In this document: positions 23,324 to 30,021 of the stretch, one piece after another
Layout: every line of letters begins with the position of its first letter
Position numbering within the stretch: position 1 is the stretch's first letter
Source: an uncultured bacterium
GTDB taxonomy: Bacteria > Calescibacteriota > Calescibacteriia > Calescibacteriales > Calescibacteriaceae
NCBI GenBank assembly: GCA_938036315.1
Contig: CALHPK010000030.1
Coordinates: forward strand, 1 to 32,344
Direction of reading: 5' to 3'
Length of the DNA: 32,344 nt
Notes under the pieces: generated by a model
What the model saw: only the letters and a program-made list of their open reading frames with translations
The model's database searches: none
Told to the model about the DNA's origin: nothing
Position numbers and translations under genes: made by a program

Positions 23324-23626
23324 CTCTCCTAAGTCTTTGCTGGGTTCCTCCCACCCTCTACGGAGATTCAATTTTGCTGGTGTCCTATCAGGCCTTTTGA
23401 AAGGAGATTTTTCGAATGGGGATTTTTCAAAAATCCTTCTCCTATCTTTTTCTCTTTTGATTTTGAATTTTTCAAGTCTGGGAGCCGGAAGATCAGCTCC
23501 GCCCGGCTCAGTTATAGCCTGAACTCTTTTCTGAGGGACAATCAAAGAAACTACCGGAGCAGAAAATATTGAGATTTTAATCAACTCTCTCCTTAGCTTG
23601 TCTACATCTTTCTGTCTTCTTTTCAT
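23318..23626 (-). CDS. Small protein with Tat-like signal
   Basis: A 102-residue frame starts at ATG 23626, just after an in-frame stop at 23639-23641. Residues 12-37 read LRRELIKISIFSAPVVSLIV and then PQKRVQA, which resembles a twin-arginine export signal (RRxLIK plus a short hydrophobic core). The remainder is basic and charged, with a duplicated EKSPF EKSPF caused by a 15-bp near-repeat (23399-23428). No family is recognised. The ATG itself lies in a 16-bp tandem repeat array, and no Shine-Dalgarno is clear. The plus-strand frame over the same DNA has no comparable features. It could be a genuine secreted protein or a decaying gene. Confidence is moderate. Confidence 0.5.
   Translation of the reverse strand: MKRRQKDVDKLRRELIKISIFSAPVVSLIVPQKRVQAITEPGGADLPAPRLEKFKIKREKDRRRIFEKSPFEKSPFKRPDRTPAKLNLRRGWEEPSKDLGED
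23399..23428. repeat. Near-perfect tandem repeat, 2 x 15 bp, inside the small Tat-like gene
   Basis: Two 15-bp units (23399-23413 and 23414-23428) differ at two positions. They are in frame and encode EKSPF twice on the minus strand. Confidence 0.85.
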
Positions 23627-23675
23627 CTTGTTTTCTCTTCATCTTGTTTTCTCTTCATCCTGTTTTCTCTTCATC
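23622..23675. repeat. Tandem repeat array, about 3.4 x 16 bp
   Basis: TTCATCTTGTTTTCTC occurs at 23622-23637 and 23638-23653 exactly, at 23654-23669 with one change, and partially to about 23676. On the minus strand each unit contains ATGAAGAG, and the first supplies the start codon of the small Tat-like gene. Because 16 is not a multiple of three, each added unit shifts frame. Confidence 0.95.
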
Positions 23676-23835
23676 TCCCCAAACTCTGTTTTTCCTGTAT
23701 TTCTAACCATCTTAGTTTTCAATTCAACCTTAATTTAAGTTTAGTAACTTGTCCCTATTTTAACTGATTTTATGATAAATTAGTTTTAAATTTTGTGTTT
23801 TTTGTATGGTTTGATATTCGGTTTTAAATTGAAGT

Positions 23836-23841
23836 GATTGT
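23836..23841 (+). promoter_or_regulatory. -10-like box (GATTGT) before thiD
   Basis: GATTGT at -13 to -8 from ATG 23849. It overlaps the alternative GTG start (23834), so if it is the promoter the ATG is the true start. Confidence 0.3.
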
Positions 23842-23848
23842 AAGTGGT

Positions 23849-24646
23849 ATGTTTCGAGCATTGACAATAGCTGGTAGCGACAGTAGCGGTGGAGCTGGAA
23901 TTCAGGCTGATCTCAAGGTTTTTCAGGTGTTTGGTGTTTTTGGTATGACAGCTGTAACGTCAATAACTGCTCAGAATACTTTTGAAGTCTCAGAGATATA
24001 TGATGTTCCTGGGATGGTGGTTTATTTGCAAATAAAGGCAGTGGTTGAGGATATAGGGGTAGATGCTGCTAAGACCGGAATGCTTTCTCAGGAGGACATT
24101 ATTGAGAATGTTGCAAGAGCTATCAAGGACTTTAGGCTTGAAAAATTAGTGGTAGATCCTGTTATGGTTGCTAAAAGCGGTGCGGAGCTTTTGAGGAGTT
24201 CTGCAATTGAATCTTTTATAAAGGAGGTGATACCTAAAGCTTTAGTTATTACTCCAAATATCAGGGAAGCTGAAAAAATAGCAAATGTGCAGATCAGAAG
24301 TAAAAAAGATATGAAAGATGCAGCAAAAGCCATATATGCTTTGGGAGCAAAATGTGTCATCGTAAAGGGTGGGCACATCAAACTCGATGATAGACCCGGT
24401 TCCGTTACGGATATAGTATATCTTAATGGAGAATTTTACGAGTTGGTGTACCCCTTTGTTGAGACAAAAAATACGCACGGAACTGGTTGTACCTTCTCGG
24501 CTGCAATAACTGCAAATCTTGCTAAAGGTAAGGATATTCTCACATCAGTACGATTAGCCAGGGCTTACCTTCAATCTACAATTGAGAATTCCCTGAACAT
24601 CGGTCGCGGTGCGGGTCCTGTGTCTCATGAGCCTTTTATTTTGTAG
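23849..24646 (+). CDS. thiD: Hydroxymethylpyrimidine/phosphomethylpyrimidine kinase ThiD
   Basis: ThiD phosphorylates HMP and HMP-P in thiamine diphosphate synthesis. From ATG 23849 the 265-residue protein begins MFRALTIAGSDSSGGAGIQADLK, the family's opening. It continues with TAVTSITAQNT, VVDPVMVAKSG, ITPNIREAEKI and the anion-hole motif NTHGTGCTFSAAI. Length is normal. A GTG five codons upstream (23834) keeps the frame but adds VIVSG before the conserved start, so ATG is preferred. It stands alone: 222 bp from the upstream minus-strand gene, and convergent with the lyase gene. No thiamine riboswitch is recognisable upstream. The product feeds TPP used by DXS in this window. Confidence 0.93.
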   Translation: MFRALTIAGSDSSGGAGIQADLKVFQVFGVFGMTAVTSITAQNTFEVSEIYDVPGMVVYLQIKAVVEDIGVDAAKTGMLSQEDIIENVARAIKDFRLEKLVVDPVMVAKSGAELLRSSAIESFIKEVIPKALVITPNIREAEKIANVQIRSKKDMKDAAKAIYALGAKCVIVKGGHIKLDDRPGSVTDIVYLNGEFYELVYPFVETKNTHGTGCTFSAAITANLAKGKDILTSVRLARAYLQSTIENSLNIGRGAGPVSHEPFIL

Positions 24647-24654
24647 CCATTCTT

Positions 24655-24684
24655 AAGTAGAATTCAAGTAAGTAGAATTCAAGG
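24655..24684. repeat. Tandem duplication, 2 x 15 bp, after thiD
   Basis: AAGTAGAATTCAAG followed by T (24655-24669) or G (24670-24684), just after the thiD TAG stop. It lies in the gap between two convergent genes. Confidence 0.92.
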
Positions 24685-24690
24685 TACCAC

Positions 24691-24717
24691 AAAGGTCAGT
24701 ATCAGATACTACTTTTT
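24691..24717. terminator. Possible terminator between thiD and the convergent lyase gene
   Basis: AGTATC-A-GATACT is a perfect palindrome (24698-24710). With AAAG on the left and CTTTTT on the right it could fold into a weak interrupted stem followed by a T-run. It may equally be a protein-binding palindrome. Confidence 0.35.
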
Positions 24718-24754
24718 ACACCTTATGCAAAAGTGGTTTATGAGTTTTGATAGA

Positions 24755-25738
24755 TTAGTAGCTTATTTCGAATTCAACGCCTTCGAACACATCTACAGGG
24801 ATTTGCAGTTCTTGGATCTTGCCCGCCTTTTTTGCATACAGAAGTTTTTTGAATTCTACTCTTATTGTAGCTGCGTCTACCATTTCTCCATCGATTGCAA
24901 ATGCCCAAGCTCCTTTTTCTTTTTCAACCTTCCTGTATTCTTCTATGATTTTCAGGCTTCTTTTTATTTCTTCATCGGATGGAGTAAAAGCTTCATTGAC
25001 TATGCTTATTTGAGCTGGATGTATTACCCACTTGCCATCGAATCCAAACCTTGCAGCCCATTCTGCGTCGCGCCTTACAGCTTCTGTGTCCCGAAAGTCC
25101 AATGTCACACAATCTATAGCATCTAGTCCATATGCTTTAGCATATGTGACGACAGCTTGTTTAACATATAGAAAGTTTATATGCTGATCTTTTTTCATTT
25201 CCCGGGCTCCTATTGATGCAGAAAAGTCTGCAACTCCGAATATCAAAGCTTCAAGTCTTGGCGAAGCCTCACATATCTCCCTAAGACGAACAACTGCCTG
25301 AGCAGTTTCTATAAGAACCTCAAGTCCTATCTTCCCAGGTTTGTACCCTAGTTTTCTCTCAAGCTGGGTCAGAAGTTGGTCGACAGCTACTATTTCCTCC
25401 GGACCATATATCTTTGGCAAAACAATAACATCGATATTCTTGATAGCTTTTGAGACTACGGTGATTATATCCTCATACCAATATTGAGTTCTTAAGTTAT
25501 TTGGTCTGAATGCTCTTACTTTACCCTTGAAGTTTAGTGTGTTTAGAGCTTCTGCTACTGTGGAACGTGCGCCCTCCTTTTCTGCAGGTGGAACAGTATC
25601 TTCAAGATCAAACATAACCCAATCAGCATCGGATTCGGCAGCCTTTGCCATCATCTTCATGTTGTTCCCAGGACAGGTCAATTCCGACCTTCTGACCCTT
25701 ACCGGTTTTTTCCTCTCATAATGATGCCAAGCCCACAT
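24755..25738 (-). CDS. CitE/malyl-CoA lyase family protein (L-malyl-CoA/beta-methylmalyl-CoA lyase-like)
   Basis: The 327-residue protein belongs to the HpcH/HpaI-CitE superfamily of Mg-dependent acyl-CoA lyases. It shows RRSELTCPGNN (16-26), ADWVMFDLEDTVPPAEKEGAR (38-58, in parts), GLEVLIETAQAV (138-149), SPRLEALIFGVADFSAS (159-175) and a C-terminal GKWVIHPAQISIVNEAFTPS. The pattern matches Mcl1-type malyl-CoA/methylmalyl-CoA lyases better than the shorter citrate lyase CitE. Such enzymes split malyl-CoA to acetyl-CoA and glyoxylate, or act as thioesterases. A strong Shine-Dalgarno (AAGGAGGG) lies about 7 nt before ATG. The divergent mnmA begins 71 bp away. No other gene of a malyl-CoA pathway is nearby, so the substrate is unknown. 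Confidence 0.87.
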   Translation of the reverse strand: MWAWHHYERKKPVRVRRSELTCPGNNMKMMAKAAESDADWVMFDLEDTVPPAEKEGARSTVAEALNTLNFKGKVRAFRPNNLRTQYWYEDIITVVSKAIKNIDVIVLPKIYGPEEIVAVDQLLTQLERKLGYKPGKIGLEVLIETAQAVVRLREICEASPRLEALIFGVADFSASIGAREMKKDQHINFLYVKQAVVTYAKAYGLDAIDCVTLDFRDTEAVRRDAEWAARFGFDGKWVIHPAQISIVNEAFTPSDEEIKRSLKIIEEYRKVEKEKGAWAFAIDGEMVDAATIRVEFKKLLYAKKAGKIQELQIPVDVFEGVEFEISY

Positions 25739-25796
25739 AACTTTCCCTCCTTTACCTTGAATGTAGGACAGAAGATTTAAAATTGTAATTATTCAG

Positions 25797-25802
25797 AATT
25801 GT
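25797..25802 (+). promoter_or_regulatory. -10-like box (AATTGT) before mnmA
   Basis: AATTGT at -13 to -8 from ATG 25810, no Shine-Dalgarno. It is the poorest -10 match of the set; support comes mainly from its identical position. Confidence 0.25.
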
Positions 25803-25809
25803 TGCAGAT

Positions 25810-26943
25810 ATGGTAGCCAGCAAGAGAAAGACTGTTTTTGTTGCAATGAGTGGAGGAGTCGATTCCTCAGTATCTGCTTTACTGCTAAAGCAGATGGGTT
25901 TTGATGTCGTCGGCGTGACAATGTTGCTTTATAACCCTAATAAAGGCGCTGGCAGATCATGCTGTTCAGTTTATGATATCTCAGATGCAGAAGCAGTAGC
26001 AAGAAAAATAAAAATCCCATTTTACGTAATGGATATGAGAGAGGAGTTCAAAAAATTTGTTATAGATAATTTTATATCAGAGTATCTGAACGCAAGAACT
26101 CCTTCTCCTTGTGTCCATTGCAATAACTTTATAAAATTTGATCTATTCCTGAAGAAGGCAGAAAAAATAGGGGCGGATTATATAGCAACTGGTCACTATG
26201 CTGTAAAGCTTATAGAAGGTACTGATTTTGTTGTGGGAGTTGCCAAAGATAAAAAGAAAGATCAATCATACTTTTTGTTCGGGCTTACTTCAGAACAGCT
26301 GAAAAAAATTATATTCCCAGTGGGCAATATGACGAAATCTTTGGTAAGAAAAGTAGCAGCCGAATATGAACTCCCTACAGCGGTAAAACCCGATAGCCAA
26401 GATCTCTGCTTCACCGAAGGAAAAGATTGGAAAGAGATAATCAGAGCCTGCGTCGGCAAAGAAAAGCCCGGATATATAGTAGATGAGAAAGGAAAAATTA
26501 TAGGAAAACATGCGGGATACTTTTTCTTCACGGTAGGGCAAAGAAGAGGATTAGAAATAAAGCTAAGAGCAGGTACCCCTCTTTATGTTACAGAAGTGGA
26601 CAAAGATAAAAATCTTATAAAAGTAGGAGATAAGGAATCTCTTATCATCTATGAGTTCGTAGTAAAGGATGTAATCTTCCCATCTGATATAATACGTGAA
26701 AAGTTTAGGAAAGGAATAAAGGTTGTAGCAAGGGTAAGATACACTCATAGCGGAACTCCTGCTTTTGTAAGGCTTATGGAAAATGGAGAAGTATACGTAA
26801 AATTTGAGGAAGGCTACGGTCCAGTAGTTCCTGGGCAGGCTTGTGTCTTCTACAGCGGTCAATCAGTACTAGGAGGAGGATTTATCTCCTATACCTTCCC
26901 GAGGCGATCTATAAATCCCCAGTACGACGATCAAAAATTATGA
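25810..26943 (+). CDS. mnmA: tRNA-specific 2-thiouridylase MnmA
   Basis: MnmA thiolates U34 of tRNA Lys, Glu and Gln. The 377-residue protein has the PP-loop SGGVDSS (14-20), the TGHYA segment, PDSQDLCF with C200, and TPSPCVHCNNFIKF with C101 and C104. Three cysteines (C101, C104, C200) in this arrangement are those described for iron-sulphur-dependent tRNA thiolases, as opposed to forms with a single Cys in the first motif. C-terminal domains include FFTVGQRRGL and the beta-barrel. Length is normal. No Shine-Dalgarno precedes ATG; the short MVASKRK leader before the PP-loop strand supports this start. It is divergent from the lyase gene. Confidence 0.95.
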   Translation: MVASKRKTVFVAMSGGVDSSVSALLLKQMGFDVVGVTMLLYNPNKGAGRSCCSVYDISDAEAVARKIKIPFYVMDMREEFKKFVIDNFISEYLNARTPSPCVHCNNFIKFDLFLKKAEKIGADYIATGHYAVKLIEGTDFVVGVAKDKKKDQSYFLFGLTSEQLKKIIFPVGNMTKSLVRKVAAEYELPTAVKPDSQDLCFTEGKDWKEIIRACVGKEKPGYIVDEKGKIIGKHAGYFFFTVGQRRGLEIKLRAGTPLYVTEVDKDKNLIKVGDKESLIIYEFVVKDVIFPSDIIREKFRKGIKVVARVRYTHSGTPAFVRLMENGEVYVKFEEGYGPVVPGQACVFYSGQSVLGGGFISYTFPRRSINPQYDDQKL

Positions 26944-26975
26944 AAATAAAATCAATTATTTACTTAGGATAATAC

Positions 26976-27018
26976 TATTATAATAAAAGTGAAATAATGC
27001 GTATTATAATATATAATA
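26976..27018. promoter_or_regulatory. Repeated AT palindromes upstream of gyrB
   Basis: TATTATAATA occurs at 26976-26985 and 27002-27011, 26 bp apart (about 2.5 helical turns). The second copy extends to a 17-bp palindrome TATTATA-ATA-TATAATA (27002-27018). This could be a regulator site, a set of overlapping -10 elements or an easily melted segment before gyrB. Confidence 0.4.
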
Positions 27019-27056
27019 ATTATGTATAAATCCTATAGTTTATATTAGATTACAGA

Positions 27057-27062
27057 TATAAT
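27057..27062 (+). promoter_or_regulatory. -10 box (TATAAT) for gyrB
   Basis: A perfect TATAAT 27 nt before the gyrB ATG, with no good -35 at 17 bp. The implied leader of about 20 nt contains the Shine-Dalgarno GGGGTGAG (27076-27083), so this gene is not leaderless. Confidence 0.5.
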
Positions 27063-27088
27063 ATCTTTATCAGCAGGGGTGAGATTCG

Positions 27089-29206
27089 ATGGGTAAGAGG
27101 AAATTGAATGAAAAAGTTAACAAAAATGAAGATATTAAGTCAGTAACACAGCAGGTTGAGAAGGAATCAGAATCAGGGGGCAGTTACACAGCTGAGCAGA
27201 TAAAAATCCTCAAAGATCTGGAAGCTGTAAGAAAGCGTCCAGCAATGTACATAGGTTCTACAGGAGTCCAGGGACTGCACCATCTCATCTGGGAGATTGT
27301 GGATAATTCTGTTGACGAAGCTCTTGCTGGCTATTGTAATAAGATAATTGTTAGGATTTTGGAAGATGGAGCTTGTGAGGTCGAGGACAATGGTAGAGGT
27401 ATACCTATTGATATTCACCCTGAAACTGGGGTATCTGCTGTTGAGGTAGTGTTTACAAAGTTGCACGCAGGAGGTAAGTTTGAAAAAGGTGTTTATAGAG
27501 TTTCTGGAGGACTTCACGGTGTTGGTGCATCTGTGGTTAATGCTTTGTCGGAAGAGCTTGAGGTATGGGTTAAAAGAGATGGAAAGCTGGCATACCAAAA
27601 GTTCAGAAGAGGGAAGCCAGTTCACCCCCTTAAGATCAAAGTTCAGGAGGGAATCGAGGAAACAGGGACCAAAGTTAGATTCAGGCCCGACCCCCAGATA
27701 TTTGAAACGACTGAATTCTCATATGATATTATCATGGAGAGATTAAGGGAGATCTCCTATCTTGTGCCAGGGCTTAAGATAATTTTCCATGATAAAAGGA
27801 CTGATCAGAAAGAGACTTTTTACTCGACCGGTGGTATTCAGGATTTTGTGAAGGAACTAGGTCAGAATTTTTCGCTTCTCTTTAAAAATCCAGTATATAT
27901 TGAATGGGAAAAGGAGGACATCAGTTTCAAGTCGGCATTCTTATATAAGGATGAAGCTGGGGAGAATTTTCTCTCTTTTGTAAACACCATAAGAACAGTT
28001 GAGGGAGGTACTCATGAGACTGGATTTAGATCTGCGCTAACTCGGGCACTGAATCAGTTTGTGGAAAAAGTTCTGAAAAAGAGCATAAGTTTCTCTGGGG
28101 ATGATATTCGTGATGGGTTAATATGTGCTATTTCTTTATTTATACCGGATCCGCAATTTGAGGGGCAGACCAAGACCAAGTTGGGCAATACTAAGGTCAA
28201 AAGTATTGTTGACTCGTTGGCTTATGAGTCGTTGATAAAGTTCTTTGAGGAGAATCCAAAGGTGGTTGATGCTATAGTAAAGAGGGTTTGGCAGACTCAT
28301 CTTGAGAGGGAGGCTGAGAGGAAGGCCCGGGAGCTTGTGAGGAAAAAGGCAAAGGGAGATTCTGTTCTGCCAGGGAAGCTTGCAGATTGTCAGACTGATG
28401 ATCCAGAAAAAGCCGAGCTGTTTTTGGTTGAAGGCGAAAGTGCTGGTGGAAGCGCAAAGCAGGCAAGAGATAGGAGGTACCAAGCCGTTCTACCGTTGCG
28501 CGGGAAAATCCTAAATGTTGAGAAAGCCTCGGTGATGAAGATGCTAAACCATGAAGAAATACAAGCTATAATATCTGCTCTGGGATGTGGGATCGGTAAA
28601 GATCTTGATCTCTCAAAACTCAGGTATCATAAGGTTATTATTCTGTCCGATGCTGATATTGATGGCTCACATATAAGAACTTTGCTTTTGACGTTTTTTT
28701 GGCGCTATATGAGACCGCTTATTGAGAATGGTCACGTCTACGTCGCTCAACCACCTCTGTACAGGGTTAGGGAAAAATCAGGTGATATATATCTTAAAGA
28801 TGAAGAAGAACTCAGAGAGTATATAATAAATAGGGGACTTCTAAAGCTTATGCCTGGTAGAGACCCTAAAGAGCTTCATCAATTAAGTAAACTTATATGT
28901 AAAGGAAAGTTCGATGAAATAAGATCAAAGTTTAAGCTCGGTGATGTCGAAAAATTAGCAAAAACCGCTGAGCAGGTAGGTAAAGAGAACATTCTTATCC
29001 AAAGATTTAAGGGATTGGGAGAGATGAATCCCTCTCAACTTTGGGAGACAACAATAAATCCCGCAACCAGAATATTAAAGAAAATCTCGATTAAGGATGC
29101 AGAGGAAGCTGAAGAACTATTTAGCGTTCTAATGGGAGAGCGAGTTGAACCCAGAAAAGATTTTATTATAAAGCATGCGCTTGAAACAGAGAATCTCGAT
29201 ATATGA
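27089..29206 (+). CDS. gyrB: DNA gyrase subunit B
   Basis: GyrB is the ATPase subunit of gyrase. The 705-residue protein has a polar, lysine/glutamate-rich extension (about 1-32) before the usual start, then the GHKL ATPase with EIVDNSVDEAL (E69, N73), DNGRGIP (100-106), SGGLHGVGASVVNAL (139-153) and QTKTKLGN (360-367). The TOPRIM domain has LVEGESAGGSA (E448) and DADIDGSHI (D521, D523, D525). The C-terminus QLWETTINPATRILKK ends in the typical LETENLDI. Identity as GyrB rather than ParE is supported by QTKTKLGN and the C-terminal motif, though the two are close. GGGGTGAG 5 nt before ATG fixes the start. The stop lies 5 bp from the convergent CDSGH-type iron-sulphur gene. Confidence 0.95.
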   Translation: MGKRKLNEKVNKNEDIKSVTQQVEKESESGGSYTAEQIKILKDLEAVRKRPAMYIGSTGVQGLHHLIWEIVDNSVDEALAGYCNKIIVRILEDGACEVEDNGRGIPIDIHPETGVSAVEVVFTKLHAGGKFEKGVYRVSGGLHGVGASVVNALSEELEVWVKRDGKLAYQKFRRGKPVHPLKIKVQEGIEETGTKVRFRPDPQIFETTEFSYDIIMERLREISYLVPGLKIIFHDKRTDQKETFYSTGGIQDFVKELGQNFSLLFKNPVYIEWEKEDISFKSAFLYKDEAGENFLSFVNTIRTVEGGTHETGFRSALTRALNQFVEKVLKKSISFSGDDIRDGLICAISLFIPDPQFEGQTKTKLGNTKVKSIVDSLAYESLIKFFEENPKVVDAIVKRVWQTHLEREAERKARELVRKKAKGDSVLPGKLADCQTDDPEKAELFLVEGESAGGSAKQARDRRYQAVLPLRGKILNVEKASVMKMLNHEEIQAIISALGCGIGKDLDLSKLRYHKVIILSDADIDGSHIRTLLLTFFWRYMRPLIENGHVYVAQPPLYRVREKSGDIYLKDEEELREYIINRGLLKLMPGRDPKELHQLSKLICKGKFDEIRSKFKLGDVEKLAKTAEQVGKENILIQRFKGLGEMNPSQLWETTINPATRILKKISIKDAEEAEELFSVLMGERVEPRKDFIIKHALETENLDI

Positions 29207-29211
29207 ATATT

Positions 29212-29424
29212 TCAAGTTTCAGTTTCGGTTGCCACTATTGTGGTTTTATCTGCTTGAAATCCTGTCTTGTTATGAGTCCCATCACAGAAGGGTTTATTTT
29301 TTGAGTGCCCGCATCTGCACAGATAAATAATTTTCCCCTTCTCATCTTGCCCCTCTACTTTAAAGTAGCCTCTGCTTATTTCTATTTTATATGGACCATT
29401 TTTCATCGCTTCAATTTTTATCAT
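29212..29424 (-). CDS. CDGSH iron-sulphur domain protein
   Basis: The 70-residue protein carries CRCGHSKNKPFCDGTH (36-51), the complete CDGSH motif C-x-C-x2-S-x3-P-x-C-D-G-T-H, which binds a redox-active [2Fe-2S] cluster through three Cys and one His. It is the single-motif, soluble bacterial type (no membrane anchor). Its partner is unknown; such proteins act in electron transfer or iron-sulphur handling. It converges with gyrB (5-bp gap), so mRNA ends overlap, and is divergent from khtT. A TATACT box lies 10-15 nt upstream of ATG, with GAGGG only 3 nt from the start codon, too close for a standard ribosome site. Confidence 0.9.
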   Translation of the reverse strand: MIKIEAMKNGPYKIEISRGYFKVEGQDEKGKIIYLCRCGHSKNKPFCDGTHNKTGFQADKTTIVATETET

Positions 29425-29433
29425 AATCCCTCA

Positions 29434-29439
29434 AGTATA
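29434..29439 (-). promoter_or_regulatory. -10 box (TATACT) for the CDGSH gene
   Basis: TATACT on the minus strand lies 10-15 nt upstream of the ATG at 29422-29424, so initiation would fall about 3 nt before the start codon. Confidence 0.45.
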
Positions 29440-29502
29440 GTATCCCCCACATCTTTTGATAATAATAACTGAAATATTTGCTATTGAAACAAGAAGGAGC
29501 AT

Positions 29503-29508
29503 TATAAT
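29503..29508 (+). promoter_or_regulatory. -10 box (TATAAT) before khtT
   Basis: A perfect TATAAT at -15 to -10 from ATG 29518. AGGAG at 29495-29499 is too far upstream to act as a ribosome site and would lie outside the transcript. Confidence 0.5.
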
Positions 29509-29517
29509 ATCAGGATT

Positions 29518-30021
29518 ATGTCTCTTAAAGTCAGGGAAACCGAGCTACCAGGCATAGGAAAGAAAATCTTGTTCAAGCTTAAAAATGGAGATGAGATTAC
29601 TATTGTTGCAAGGAACATAGGAGTGAAGGATCTGTATATAATTGAGAGTGGGAAAGATGAGCCGTCATTCTTCATATCGTTAGATGAAGAAGAAGCAAAG
29701 GAGATAGGTATAGCCCTTATAGGAGCTGAATATAAGGCTTCCATACAACCGGAGAAATTAGATTTTATCGCAAAGGAGCTTGCTATGGAATGGGTTAAGG
29801 TTGGAGAAAAATCAACTTTTTGTGGTAAAACAATAGGGGAGATGCAAATAAGGAAGAAGACGGGAGCAACCATAGTAGGTATAATGCGTGGAGATGAGTT
29901 CATCCCCGGTCCAGGTCCAGAGGAGAAAATTCTTGCTGGAGATCTTCTTCTTGTCATAGGTAAAATGAGAAATATAAAAAGTTTCTTAGATTATTGTGGG
30001 GAGTATTCAACAAGGTGGTAG
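29518..30021 (+). CDS. khtT: KhtT-like TrkA-C regulatory subunit of K+/H+ antiporter
   Basis: The 167-residue soluble protein has an N-terminal KhtT domain (about 3-72; RETELPGIGKKILFKLKNGD and LDEEEAKEIGIALIG) and a C-terminal TrkA-C/RCK-C domain (about 82-160; GKTIGEMQIRKKTGATIVGI and AGDLLLVIG). In Bacillus, KhtT gates the KhtU potassium exporter in response to nucleotides such as c-di-AMP and to pH. Here the stop overlaps the khtU start region by 7 nt, so the two are coupled. No Shine-Dalgarno; TATAAT is 10 nt before ATG. Confidence 0.9.
   Translation: MSLKVRETELPGIGKKILFKLKNGDEITIVARNIGVKDLYIIESGKDEPSFFISLDEEEAKEIGIALIGAEYKASIQPEKLDFIAKELAMEWVKVGEKSTFCGKTIGEMQIRKKTGATIVGIMRGDEFIPGPGPEEKILAGDLLLVIGKMRNIKSFLDYCGEYSTRW
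29998..30003 (+). promoter_or_regulatory. Shine-Dalgarno (GGGGAG) selecting the khtU GTG start
   Basis: GGGGAG ends 11 nt before GTG 30015. The alternative TTG at 29994 precedes the site and has no ribosome site of its own. Confidence 0.5.

Noticed and set aside
23298-23522. Plus-strand frame opposite the small Tat-like gene
   Set aside because: Starts inside a low-complexity repeat, has no ribosome site or recognisable feature, and its composition mirrors the minus-strand frame.
23622-23675. CRISPR-like array
   Set aside because: Units are 16 bp and directly adjacent with no spacers, so it is a simple tandem repeat.
24725-25126. 133-codon plus-strand frame over the lyase gene
   Set aside because: Rich in Phe, Cys and Tyr, as expected for an antisense shadow of a well-supported minus-strand gene.
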